Source: Tetragonia tetragonoides
Taxonomy: Eukaryota; Streptophyta; Magnoliopsida; Caryophyllales; Aizoaceae
Length of the DNA stretch: 64,000 nucleotides
Reading direction: 5' to 3'
Assembly (NCBI GenBank): GCA_038025085.1
Contig: CM076151.1
Coordinates: forward strand, 12,498,501-12,562,500
Shown here: positions 9,745-21,409 of the stretch, in pieces
How positions within the stretch are numbered: the first letter of the stretch is position 1
Layout: the number at the start of each line of letters is the position of its first letter
The notes under the pieces: model-generated
Told to the model about the DNA's origin: nothing
What the model saw: the letters and a program-made list of their open reading frames with translations, nothing else
Databases searched by the model: none
Position numbers and translations under genes: made by a program

Positions 9745-12298
9745 TAGTCAAGCACACTTGGCAAATTCATTTGAGAATAATAATCTAGCCAAATATTATT
9801 AGTAATGATTCATTTCACTTCTCAAAACCTATTTGATCCAAGTATACAAGCTATTGATTTCTTTTGTGCAAAAAGGCAACCACAATATTCTTTTCTCTTC
9901 TCTCTCTAACCGGTTGCACATATACACACAAGAACAACTATTCATCTTCATTTTCTCATTCAATCTCTACAATTCTAAATCTCTTTGGAAGCCATTAGAG
10001 ATTGATAAAGCTAAGACTAATCTCTTGAGTTTAAGGTAACAAAGCTAGTACACTTATTCATTCACAATTCAATTCGGTTATAAGCTTGTATAATCACTTC
10101 TTGACTTTGTGTCTTTATTGTTCTTCTCTTAATCATTTTCGAACCATGAACCTTTGGAGGATTTACAACAAACATCGGATCCCGGACCTTCAAGGCCGAA
10201 TTTAGGGGAAGACTATTAAGGTTTATGTTCATATCTTTTATCCCCAAACTCTCTTCTAAATCACCTAAGAAAGATTGAGCATGAAAGATGATTTTGCTAT
10301 GCTTTATTAATTATTGTTGTGATGTTTGTGTGAGTAAATCACCTAGAAAGATTAAGCTATAAAGAGTATGTTAATTGATGTGTGATTTATGAGTTTCGAA
10401 CCTATGTATGAGTTATACTAGTTAGTTATGAAAGTATGCTTAAGATGAGATTAAGGTAGATTAACTAAGTTATGTCAAAGCATGTGATTTTCGGACCTTA
10501 TAAGGGTTAAGAGTGAGTTTGTGATAATTGCATGTTGAAGAATGATTATATAAATCAAGTTAGATTAATTATTGTTTAATTATTAATTATGGCCGAAAGT
10601 GTTTAATTAAGAAAAGCATGTTTAATTAGTGGATCTATGAGTTTGAGTATATATAAGTGATATGGGTGAATTTATATTATTTTCAAATGATTGCATGTGG
10701 ATTACACCTAGTAAAGTTGATTTATTAATTAATGGACGATTTTAGAAATAAGATATAATGATTATGAGTTAAAGTGGAAATTCAGAAAATTGTCTTGTTG
10801 ATGTTGCCTTGCTTGGCCGAATGCATGTTTAAAAGAAACAAGAGAAGTATCTTGTGTTTGGTTGATTTGTGAGGAAGTATTACTTAGATTATTAATATAG
10901 AGAATTATTATTTATTATTATTAGGTGTTAAAGCCTAGAGTTGAGAAAGGATTAAAAAGTCTTTTTAGCGTTTGTAAGTGTAAGTGCATGTCCATCACTT
11001 TCCCCTTGTCTATGACTATTTACAAAATTTGTGCTAAGTGCTAAAGTATGTGAAGCTATGTGCTAAGTGCAAAACATGAGAAACATGTGTTGAGTGCGAA
11101 TTGAGCATGTTATAACATGAGCTATGTGAAGTATATGATTTATTGAGCTATATGAGCATGTATACGAAATGTGAAAATAAAGTATGTGAAGTTTATATAG
11201 AAAATACAGCAAAGTAAAGAAAAGAAACAAGGAAGATAAAGTCATTGAAATACTTATCTAAGTCATTATAAAGCTATGTAAAGTATATGAGAAGTATAAG
11301 TGTAAGTATAAGAATGATATACAGAAAGTAAGTACAGATATTTACGAATACAGAAAGAATGAGAATGATACACAAAAAGTGGTGATATGTATATATATAC
11401 AGAAAGTATTGAGAATGATTCAGTTATGCAGATATGCATAAGTATGTGTATGAGTTGAGATTGAGATTATTCTTTCATTTGTGGTATGACCGCCAAAAGG
11501 GCCATTGGTCGGTTTCTGGAGTACACGTTGCACGCGCATTATATATATATTGATATTGAAATTATGATATGGCGATAGCCAGGGCGACAGCCAGATATGT
11601 GTTATGATATGAGGTGATCTCCTGCCAAGGGAAGTAAACTTGGTCGTGTATCTCCCATACCAGCTAACCATTCTTGCGAGAGCTAACATAATTCAGAAAA
11701 GAGTAAAAGACATTGAAATACAGAAAAGACTGTGAAAGACAGAAAGACAGTGAAAGACAGAAAGACAACTCCTATAAAGGAGAACGTATCTAAGATACCA
11801 TATGTGTATTATTATCTATATTATCTGTAAGTGCTATTTGTATCTTAAAACCATAAAACCTTGCATTTGACCAGGTGGAGTGTTCTTACTTAGCTTTCGC
11901 TAATTTTCTGTTTTTTCTGTGTTCTCCGCATATCCAAATCTACACTTGCACGTGCATGTGCAGTCGTTGGATGTCAATTGGGACGAGTGTGATCGTGTTT
12001 TGAGGATACGCATGGCGTGGATTACGCTTCAGTTCTATGTTGTAATAAATGTTAAGCTTAGTAATGGTGTAATGATAATTTGGATAAAGAGGTTATTTGT
12101 AAGATATTACTATTTCAATTAAGTTTATAAAATCGACTTTCGTTTTGGAGTTCAGTTCGTCTTTTGTTTTATTTCCGCTTTACCCCTTGCCTTGTGTTTG
12201 CCTTCGGGTGAGCACGGCGGTAGCGCTTTGGTTTTAGTACCACTGATTGGGTTATTGGTTACTTAATATCGCTTCCGCATTCTGATTAAGTGGTATTA
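9745..12298 (+). mobile_element. 5'-truncated LTR (5' LTR of the gypsy element)
   Basis: The sequence is nearly identical to 1680-4195 of the solo LTR, with a few substitutions and small indels. Two of these are short extra duplications: a repeated GTGAAAGACAGAAAGAC unit near 11740 and an AGCCAGGGCGACAGCCAG insertion near 11577. The first 363 bp of the LTR are missing and replaced by TRIM sequence. The last 16 bp are missing too; the LTR runs directly into the PBS through the shared word TGGTATTA. High identity between the copies implies both insertions are fairly recent. Confidence 0.85.
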
Positions 12299-12303
12299 GA
12301 GCA
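12291..12303 (+). promoter_or_regulatory. Primer-binding site, initiator tRNA-Met type
   Basis: TGGTATTAGAGCA differs in two positions from the canonical plant tRNA-iMet PBS TGGTATCAGAGCC and sits at the LTR/internal boundary of the gypsy element. Confidence 0.7.
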
Positions 12304-12571
12304 TAATTAAAAACAAAATTAAAGTAATTTAAAATTTGTAAGTTAAAATGGGAATTAGTTAGTTGATGTCGCGTGAGAGCGGGATGGATTTGGGAGGTTT
12401 ATTGTTTGCATGCTTTACGTAAATTTTGTGCATGTTGACGTGAACTTGGGTGTGAAGTTGGTTGTGGTTGTTGGATTCGTGACTGCATGTAAGTTTGACG
12501 TGTTTGCATGGCGTGTATGTCTAAGCTACCTTTAACTTGACCTTGTATGCTCTATGTGATCGTTTTGCTAG

Positions 12572-13210
12572 ATGGATCTCAACCATAATCCGTATCCACT
12601 CAATCTTCCTCCTCCGCACCCTTCGAGTCTTCAGTTGCAAGATGATGAGTTTATAGATGACTATGTTGAGAGGTTCCGTGTTGCTTGTAATGTGTATGAA
12701 CTGTATGCCATGGGTGAACCCGTAGATTTCCCGGGGTGGCAAGTCGCTACTTTGCTTAGTACCTTACCTTTTGAGCAACCTTGGATTAGTGTGAAGGTGA
12801 AGTTTATTGGTGTTGGTCATGACTGGTTTTATGATTTTGATCACTATGGTTACCGTGGTAGATGGATTTTGACCTTGGATGCTATTTAGTATGTCCTTAT
12901 GCAAGCTGATCAGGAGTGGTGGTGTTATACTAGAGGTATGGCTATGATACCGGGGGCGGTTGTGTTCTTTAGTGAGGAGATTGTGATTCCTTTGCCGCCG
13001 CAGTCACCGCCCTTAGCTCCACCCACGCCGGATCATGGTGGTATTCTCGTAGTACCTTTGGCTGTTCTTCCACCCGTTGATGGTCCTTTGTTGCCTTGTT
13101 GTGGTTTCTTGCCAGGTCATGGTTTGATTGGTCCTAATCTGCCTGCGGATAGTTCAAGTTCTAGCTCTAGTTCTGGTTTAAGTTGGGATGTTAGCACCGA
13201 TTCGGGTTAA
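12572..13210 (+). other. Two leader ORFs between PBS and gag of the gypsy element
   Basis: Two consecutive in-frame ORFs (12572-12889, 105 codons; 12899-13210, 103 codons) lie in the 1.4-kb stretch between PBS and gag. The first has an acidic segment (LQLQDDEFIDDYVERFRVA) followed by NVYELYAMGEPVDFPGWQ and LLSTLPFEQPW. This vaguely recalls the helical Gag core of retroelements (F..RF...., LLSTLP), but I cannot assign it. The second is proline-rich and ends in a serine run (near 13153-13176). Only one stop (12887-12889) and a 9-base gap separate them, so they may once have been one frame. Function is unknown. They are probably remains of an additional element-encoded protein or transduced sequence. 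Confidence 0.45.
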
Positions 13211-13792
13211 AGACTTAAGAGAAGGAATTCTAGAAGCCCTAGTGACGGTAGTGGAAGTGGTGATGATGAAAGTAATTGGATGGACTTGTTAAGTGGTAGT
13301 TAGATTTGTAACCTTAAACAATGTTTATTTTGATATTATCCCTATTCCCTCCAATTTTGGTTATGTTTGGGTTGATTAGTAGTAGTAGAAGTCGTAATAT
13401 ATTTGGCTTAGATGTTGATCACCCGGGAGGATGTTTTGGGAGGCCTTAACCGTACCGTTTTGTCTTTTGGGGTTAGATGGCTTAAGCGTAACCTAGGAGA
13501 ACTAGGTAGGAAACTAGTACGAGTTGGGTTGTAATATAACTTCATTAACTTTGTATGCTTTGCTTTTGATGCATTAATGTATAATTATGCATGTTTAAGT
13601 TTGTGTATGATAAGTGTGTATGCCAAATCTACTCGTTTTGCTTTGTGTTATGCGAATTGGTGATCTAAAGTGCATGTTTTGAGTGATTCGAATTTGATCG
13701 TATAAGTGCTAAGTGGAAACCTTAATTTTAAATTTTTTTGGTCTTTTGTCTTTGCTTTAATAGTTTGTTTATACATTAGGAAACCAACCATA

Positions 13793-15814
13793 ATGTCGGG
13801 AGAAGAAACACATGTACATCTGACTGAAACAACACCTATACCTGAAACCGCAGTGACCTTAGAAACAGAAAACCAAACCCCAGAAAATCGTTTGGAGTCA
13901 ATTGAGAACTTGTGTAAATTCTTTGGGACTACAGTTAAGAATCAGTTTGAGGAATTAGAAAGGATTAAAACCCAGGAGAAAGAGAAAGATAAAGGGAAAG
14001 AGAAAGAGAAAGAAGGTGACCCCCAAGCCTTGTTGTTTAAGAATATAGCAGCTTTGCAGCCGCCTGTTTATGATGGTAGTGCGAACCCAACCTTACTTGA
14101 AAATTGGATTAGGAACATGGAGAAACTTTTTGAGGCTGTAGGTTGTCCAGATGATTTGAGGATTAGTTGTGCTCAGTATTATTTGAGGGAAGAAGCAGAT
14201 AATTGGTGCCAGATGGTGAAGTCAGTTTATAAAGCAGATCCTTTGTTTAATTGGGATAAGTTTAAGACTAAGCTTAGAGAGAGATATTACCCTAGGTCTT
14301 TGAGGAGAAAGAAACAACAAGAATTTGAGCAGTTAAGGCAAGAGAAGATGTCTGACTGAATATACTGCTAAGTTTAATGAATTATCGAGGTTTGCAGGAC
14401 ATTTAGTTATGGATGATCAGGAGAGAATGGAAAGATTTGAGGATGGTTTGAATTAGAAGTTACAGGAATTAGTGGCAGGTTCTTCGTCTACTTTTCAGGA
14501 AGCGTATGATAGAGCTATTAATATGGAAAGAATATTTGATAAGAGAAATGGTATGCTTGGGAAGAGAGCGAGAGATGATAGAGGTGAGAGTTCTTTTGGA
14601 CCAAGGAAATTTAGGAATGATGGTGCTTCGAGTATGTCTACTCAGCTTCGATCTAATAATAATAATGGTGGTAATCAGAGGAGATTTAATGGTCCGTAGT
14701 CTAGTGTGAGGAGAGGCAATGTTTGTGATAGGTGTGGTAGGACGCACCCAGGTAGGAATTGTGCCGGAGGCTTGATTATTTGCTATATTTGTCAGAAACC
14801 GGGTCATAAAGCTAGTGAGTGTAAGAGTCGTGGACAAGTTAGACCAGCCGGGAGTTTTGTTGGTAATTTTAGTAATCAAACCCGTGCTTCTCAGCCTACT
14901 GTGAATCTTAACCATAATTTGCCAGCTGTGAGTTCTGTGCCTAAGCCTGTACCTACTGTTCCAGCTAGTCAAGCTGCAAGTGCTAGAGTTACTAATAGTC
15001 GTGGTAATCAAGGTCGAATCTTTGTTATGAATCGTGCTGAAGCTGAAAGTGATCCTAATGTTGTGACTGGTATTTTTCATGTTCACTCATTTCCTGCTTT
15101 TGTTCTGTTTGATTCTGGTGCTTCGCATTCATTCGTATCCACTACATTTGTCACTAAGCACAAGTTAGAACCTACTGCTACGTATGATGTTGATATTACT
15201 ACGCCTAACGGTATTAAAGTTTCTTGCAAGTATTTACATGAGAGTTGTCCTGTTACGATCCTTAATGTTGATTTGCCGGGAGATTTGATTCAGTTTGATC
15301 TTAGTGATTTCGATGTTATTTTGGGTATGGATTGGCTTAGTAAGTATCATGCGCGTATAGAGTGTTCTTTGCAGAAAGTGTCGTTTAAGGTTCCGAATGG
15401 TGGTAGGATTTCTTATAAGGGTATTGTGACTAAACCGAGAGTTAAGATTGTGTCTGCGATGAATATTTCGACTCAGATAAGGAAAGGTTACCCAGTGTAT
15501 TTGTGCCTAATAAGTGATAATACGCCGAAGTCGAATGAGTTGGATAAGATACCTGTTGTGTGTGAGTTCCCTGATGTTTTTCCAGATGAGATACCTGGTA
15601 TGCCGTCTAGGAGAGCTATTGATTTTACTATAGACTTAGTTCCTAGCACAGCACCTATTTCTAAAGCGCCTTATCGTATGGCACCAGCTGAGATGAAAGA
15701 ATTGAAAACTCAGTTAGAGGATTTATTGGAGAAAGGATATATTAGACCTAGTAATTTTCCTTGGGATGCTCCAGTGTTGTTTGTACGTAAAAAAGACGGA
15801 AGTTTGAGGTTGTA
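13793..15814 (+). pseudogene. Ty3/gypsy (Tekay-like chromovirus) gag-protease-RT, frame-broken and 3'-truncated
   Basis: From ATG 13793 the frame encodes a Gag protein with a lysine/glutamate-rich linker (KEKDKGKEKEKEG) and a retrotransposon-gag core (YDGSANPTLLENWI, then FKTKLRERYYPRSLR). A one-base frame shift at about 14353-14360 and in-frame TAG codons at 14455 and 14697 break it. The next frame (14706 on) carries a CCHC zinc knuckle (CYICQKPGHKASEC) and an aspartic protease with LFDSGASHSFVS and a DVILGMDWL flap segment. It ends in the first 60 or so residues of reverse transcriptase (APYRMAPAEMKELK, GYIRPSNFPW, VLFVRKKDGSLRL). At 15814 retroelement sequence stops. The RT active site, RNase H, integrase, chromodomain and 3' LTR are all missing. 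The protease and RT words are typical of Tekay/Del elements. The copy is not autonomous. Confidence 0.85.
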
Positions 15815-16375
15815 GACTACATGGTTTTCATCTCATAGATGCAAAGTTTGATACGGAAACAAAGTCAACATACAAAATTCACCACTGGAATTTGGCTGCG
15901 ATGTGGATACACTCGATTGTCAGACAATGGCTGATGTATATCAGATTAAAGAAATTGAATGCCTCGACTTTTCTTTTTCTTTTTTAATTTTTGATTTCAA
16001 TCGATATTGCTTGAATATCAGAATATGCTATAGTACTATTTATTTCAGGGTGGTCATACTGGGTCAATGTTCATGATCTCTGAGGCTTAATAACTAGTCA
16101 TACTGTACTTGCGTACCATCTTTACTTTACAAAAACTTAGTCTGTGAACTATCTAGTGAAGTCATTTTCTCAGATTAAGCAAGCATATCTTTGGTTTTGA
16201 CTTTTAAGTTATCCAGGATTTTGCAGTACATCACTGCCTTTCTCTGCAAAATTCTTGGTGATGTATGACACAGTCCTACACCGTTTGAGAGTATATATAT
16301 GACCTGTGCAAAAATGGTTTTTCCTCCATGAGTAAAAGTTCACTCTTCTGAAGAGCAGTCGGATAAAAATAGAAA
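15815..16375. other. FRO upstream region
   Basis: No coding sequence is recognised. The left boundary is the broken end of the gypsy RT, so only about 560 bp of non-transposon sequence precedes the FRO start codon. It is AT-rich with T tracts, and no iron-response element could be assigned with confidence. Confidence 0.4.
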
Positions 16376-19300
16376 ATGAGCAGCCTTGCAATACTGAGGC
16401 TCATATGCCTCCTGGTGTTCCTTGGGTGGATGATCGTTTGGATTGTGCTTCCGATGGAAATTTTCAAGCAGATTTGGACTCCCAAGCTATCAAAACGGTT
16501 CAATACAACATACATTGGAGGCCAAGGTTACCATTCTTTACTCGCTCCTTCTACACTTTGAATATATATCACAATGCAGTTATGAGTATTGTAACTGTAT
16601 TAGTCTTGGCTTTTTACTTCCAAAAGCAAAAAAAAAAAAAAGGATTTCTATAAACTCAAAAAGAATTCAAAGGTTATCCTTGCTCTTGTACTCTCATTTC
16701 CAGGTGTGGTATGTCTTCTACTTTCTCTTCAACCAACCCTTTCATTATTTATGATCTACATCTTTTGGAGCTTGAAGGATCTATGTATTTCTGTGGAAAG
16801 CTTGAAGTATTATTCTTAAAAATTTTGGTATTTGGATTTTCTTCAAGTGAGGAAGTCAGTGATTGATTTCTATTGATATGCCCTTGCTCTTTCAGGAACA
16901 AATCTTTTCTTGCTCACATTCCCCATGATGCTGATTGCTGTTCTTGGCTGCATCTTTCTTCATATTAAGAAGAAAAGGGAGTCCACCTTGAAAAGGTTTG
17001 TAATCCATTCGGCATGCAAGACTGCTTACCTGTGTGCTCTATCTTCTTCCATTGTCTTTAAATATTTCTCTTTCTCTGCCCCCAAAAAAAGAGGAAAAAA
17101 AAGAAAATAAATCATTCAATTTTTTTTTGTGGCAGTTCTGCGTCCCAGCAACACCTAGCCTCCTTGAGAAGACCGCTCCTTGTATGGGGACCTCTAGGGG
17201 TTGTTACAACAATGGAGGTCATCTTTTTAGTTATGTTTATCGCAGTAATGACTTGGCAATTTGGCAACTACTACTACGTCAGCGCTAAGCATCCTCACGT
17301 GCATTTGCATGGAGAGAAAAAGTAAGTAATACTCCTTGTTCACGTCTAAAATGTGGAACTTACATGTTGAGAAGAAAAACCTCCCTTGTCTTCCTCTCTG
17401 AATAATCGCCTTCATGTTATCTTGGTTTAAGATAAAACCCATGAGATTGAAAACCCAATTTCTTTTACCATGATATTGATAGGTATAAGTAATGACCGTT
17501 CTATTCTGTAAACTTCTTGTAAAGTTTTTATGCACCCCCTGTTTCCCTTAATTGATTGTATCAAAGTGATAAGTCTTGTTTTGAACATCTAATAAGATAA
17601 ATTTTGCTTGGTTACGACTAATATAAAAAAAATCAATCATAGGTTAAACTAACCCATACATGTAATGGTACAATTCCTCCAATCCCTTCTTTACTTAGGC
17701 ACTAAAGTACTAGTAAATAGCAAAGCAATATAAAGATTAAAAGAAGGGGTTATAACTAGTGGCTTGAATTGCCAATATAAAGATGAACTTGTTCAATGGT
17801 TAAAGATTAAGAATTTATTGTATTGCTCGTTGATGGATTAAATTTCACAGGTGGCAAACATCATTCCGGAGTGTGTCATTGCGACTTGGTTATGCAGGAA
17901 ATATTGCCCGGGCCTTGCTCTTCTTACCTGTAATTCGATTGTCTTCGATTTTGCCCCTCATCGGGCTCACATCGGAATCAAGCATCAAATACCATATCTG
18001 GGTTGGGCAGGTAGTGATGGTACTTTCTGCATTACACAGCGTTGGCTTCATCATCTACTGGGCTGTGACTAACCAAATGTCTGAGGTAATTAAGTTGGCA
18101 TTCATATTGTTGAAAACTCCCTTGTTGTTTTTGGGGGTGTCACTGCATGCTGTGTACTGCCACCTGACCTACCTTGCTCTTACAAATTACTACGTGCGCG
18201 CTTAATGGAAAAGAAGGTTATAGAAAATACTGTTTGTATTTGCTATCCACCAATGCATCAAAGATGATTGGGGGTTCAAGGGGTGTGGTCTTCTTACAAA
18301 GAGCTGGCTTATATGGTGTGCCTGGTATAAGATAGAAATTTCCAAACTTCCCAATCTGGGTTAAATAACCTACATAGCAATCTGTGAAACTAAACCCTGA
18401 GGGGGTAGCTCAGTTGGTAAGACCTCTGAGATCTATTCCAGAGGTCCCTAGTTCGAGTCCCTTCAAGGCCCCGAGAGGTTCTCGTGGTCGTTAACTTCAG
18501 GGCCCATGGGAATAATCAAGCAAAAGAAAATTTGGATACCCATGTTATCTAAAGAAAAAGATGTTGGTGATACACTCAAAAGATTTAGATACAAACAAAT
18601 TCTCTACATTCACTAATTAACACCATACTGAAGCAGTCCATCTACAATTTATTTGTGTTTCATTCGTGGATCATGCATAAAATTAATTGTAGTTGAGGCG
18701 AATTATAATAGTTGGCTTAATTTGGTCGTGCAGCTGATAGCATGGTCCAGAGATTATGTGCCAAATCTACCTGGACTCATATCATGGGTTGTTTTACTAG
18801 CAATGTGGGGAACAAGCTTTCCTTACACAAGACGGAGGATGTTTGAAGTCTTCTTCTATACACACCAACTTTACACCCTGGTCACCTTCTTTTACGTTTT
18901 GCACTTAGGGGTTGCTTGGCTATGTCAGATTCTTCCAGGCCTGTTCCTCTTCACAATCGATCGATATCTTAGGTTCTTGCAATCACGCTCTCGTGTCAGG
19001 CTCATCTCAGCTCGGCTTCTTCCTTGGTGGTACTGTTGAAATGACCTTTGCCAAGAGCGCAGGTGCTGAGACTGAACTTTTGTCTGCAATTAAAAAGTAG
19101 TAGTAACTAAATGTTCATTTTTCTTTTTTTTTCTAACACCATAACTCCTTGTCTTGTTCAGGTGTGCGCTACAATGTCACTAGTAACTTGTTTGTTAACG
19201 TGCCCAAAGTTTCCAAGTTACAGTCGCATCCTTTTACTGTGGTTTCAAATGATAATATGGAGTCTGATAAGCTGAGCATCGCCTTCAAGAGTGGAGGGAG

Positions 19301-20435
19301 TTGGACCACGAAGTTATGCAAAGAACTTTCATCTTCTGAAGACAGGCTTGAAGTTTCTGTTGAAGGGCCGTATGGTCCTGCCTCAACTAGCTTCCTAAAG
19401 TAAGTATGGATAAGTTGATACCTTGGTCTTTCATTAAGAAATTGATATAGCTTTCTTTTCAAAAGCAAAGATTCACACAGTTGTTAGATAATAATACACC
19501 CGGTAGCCCAACAATTAACTCCAATGTTTTTTTTAAATTTAAATTATTAAGGTTATTTCTGATATAATTATCAAAAAAAAGAAGGTTATTTCCGATATAT
19601 TCATCTGGTGTACCTCACGAGTTATCAGATATAAAGTACATGTGAAATTTCTCTATATAGACATTTTTTCCTGAACATGCAAAATGATTGTATTCCTCAA
19701 CTACTTTGTCTAGGCATGAATCACTTGTATTGATCAGTGGAGGCAGTGGGATTACCCCGTTCATATCCATAATTCGGGAGGTCATCTATCAATCTAACAC
19801 CCAGGGAAGTCGAGTTCCAAGTGTTCTGCTCATATGTGCCTTCAAGCATGCGTCTGATCTCAGCATGCTCGATCTCTTGCTTCCCACTGGGGGCAGCCCT
19901 TCAGATCTTTCGAAGATCCAACTTCAAATACAAGTTCATGTGACTAGGGAGAATCACCCTCCCCCCCACCACTGATGACCAAAAGCTAGTTCAGACCAAA
20001 TGGTTCAAGCTAAGCCCATCAGACTCGCCCGTAACCCCTGTCTTGGGCCCCAACAGCTGGCTCTGTCTTTGCCTCATAATCTCCTCATCATTTGTCCTCT
20101 TCCTTATCCTCCTTACCTTGGTGACTCAATACCACATCTATCCTATTGATCACAACACAAACAAAACCTACCATTTCACTATTTGGTGCCTATGGGAACT
20201 CTCTTTAATGTGCATTAGCATTATTCTCATCAGCAGCATAGTATTTCTCTTGCAAAAGAGGAAAAATTCAGAAGAAGAGAATCAGATAAAAAATGTGGAA
20301 GTGCCAACGCCTACGACTTCTCCAGGGTCTTGGCTCTGTGGAGGGGACAGGGAGCTCGAGAGTCTTCCATATCAGTCCCTTGTTCAAGCTACTCAGTTGC
20401 ACTATGGAGGGAGGCCTAATCTCCAAAGTACTTAA
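16376..20435 (+). pseudogene. FRO: Ferric-chelate reductase (FRO family), seven exons, two single-base frame breaks
   Basis: FRO enzymes move electrons from NADPH through FAD and two haems across a membrane to reduce Fe(III) chelates. Inferred exons are 16376-16526, 16896-16995, 17136-17321, 17851-18085, 18734-19062, 19162-19399 and 19714-20435, all GT-AG. The N-terminal membrane part runs FLGWMIVWIV, FPMMLIAVLG, GPLGVVTTMEV. The haem-bearing core has ALHSVGFIIYW (exon 4) and FYTHQLY plus VLHLG (exon 5). The FAD site is HPFTVVS (exon 6), the NADPH site is LISGGSGITPF, and a distal CAFKHASDLSMLDLL follows (exon 7). Two extra bases break the frame: one G in exon 5 near 19025-19030, and one C in a run of seven (19961-19967). 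Allowing for these, the protein would be about 650 residues, slightly shorter than typical family members. All other exons and splice sites look intact, so these could be sequencing errors or recent mutations. Confidence 0.85.
18401..18475 (+). mobile_element. tRNA-derived SINE head in FRO intron 4
   Basis: GTAGCTCAGTTGG (Pol III A box) and AGTTCGAGTCC (B box) lie 33 bases apart, with a tRNA-like stem between them (GACCTCTG ... CAGAGGTC). Anticodon-loop and acceptor pairing are not tRNA-like enough for a real tRNA, which suggests a SINE 5' end. The 3' boundary is uncertain and may extend to about 18530. Confidence 0.6.
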
Positions 20436-21204
20436 TTCCTCAAATTATTAAATTTCTCTCGTTTCTGTTGCAGGAATTTGGGTGGCAATTGAATAATCGA
20501 TTGATTTAACTTATGGTGTGTTTTTTCTGTCAGAAATATTGTCAGAATGCAAAGGAAACGACATTGGTGTCTTGGCTTCAGGACCCAGGGGAATGCGACA
20601 TGATGTTGCTAGGATTTGTTCATCTTTGGTGCAAAGAACCTCAATTTTGAGTACTTGAGCTTCAATTGGTGATCTTAAATCAGTGAACCGTTTCCACAGC
20701 ATGCTATAAAGGCGTAACGCTTGTTAGGACGTTAAGAAATTGCTCTTGTATGTTGTAGACTGCAGTAACTACCCCCCCCCCCCCCTCTCTCAAACAAAAA
20801 TGGAAAAAATGAGGAAGTGTTTGAAGTCAAGCCTTGTTCGCTTCAACCAACCCAAGTTCTGTAGGAGACGAGGTTGGTTCTGTAGGAGACGAGCAAAAAA
20901 AAAAAAAAAAAACTCAAGTTCTGTATGAAAGTTGAACTTGATTATGAAAGTTAGAAAACTCTTACAAGTAATTTTTGTTTTTGCTATAGAAAACAATGAT
21001 AGCAGGCACTGTCAGACTTGAACAACTTCATTTAGTTTATTTTGAATAAACAGAAGTCTGTCCTCAAGTTGCGCAGTGTGAAACTCAATCCAATGCGTAC
21101 CGATTTATAGTCCAGTGAGCATACTTTCAGAAAGCCAATGGACTCGAAACTAAGTAGCCATCTGTGCAAAAATTTCACAATCCAATGCGTACCAATTTAT
21201 AGTC
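20436..21204. other. FRO 3' flank; small duplications
   Basis: No gene is supported. A C-run at 20770-20784, an A-run at 20894-20911 and a directly repeated GTTCTGTAGGAGACGAG (20859 and 20878) are present. A 30-base segment with CCAATGCGTACC and TTTATAGTCCAGTGAG occurs at 21090-21118 and again at 21182-21210, next to the foldback. Confidence 0.45.
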
Positions 21205-21281
21205 CAGTGAGAATAAAAAGGATGGTGATTTCTCTTGAATTGTCGAGTAGACTGAAATCACCATCCTTTTTATTCTCACTG
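21205..21281. repeat. Perfect 28-bp inverted repeat (foldback) with 21-nt loop
   Basis: Left arm 21205-21232 (starts CAGTGAGAATAAAAAGGATG) and right arm 21254-21281 are exact reverse complements. The loop is 21233-21253. A transcript would form a perfect 28-bp hairpin. The arm edge overlaps a duplicated segment (see 20436-21204), so the foldback probably arose by local template switching. Confidence 0.85.
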
Positions 21282-21329
21282 ATTGCATCAAGACTCGTAG
21301 AAATCTTTGCACGATCACATTTTCTACAA

Positions 21330-21409
21330 ACTAAGTAATAGGGAAATTCAGACCTAAAGAAAAGCAACAACTCAGTGTCGAGTATTGCTATTCTTGATAG
21401 TATATGCAT
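21330..21409 (-). pseudogene. Remnant of an RLP N-terminal (LRRNT) region
   Basis: Minus-strand reading gives IAILDTELLLFF, which matches the ALLDAELLHFKR start of the LRR N-cap seen in the fragment at 21853-22407. Nothing else of the gene is left here. Confidence 0.5.

Noticed and set aside
14469..15086. 205-codon minus-strand ORF
   Set aside because: Shadow of the gag/protease region, serine/threonine-rich antisense reading.
18401..18475. A genuine tRNA gene in FRO intron 4
   Set aside because: A and B boxes are good, but acceptor and T stems do not pair as a tRNA; better explained as a SINE head.
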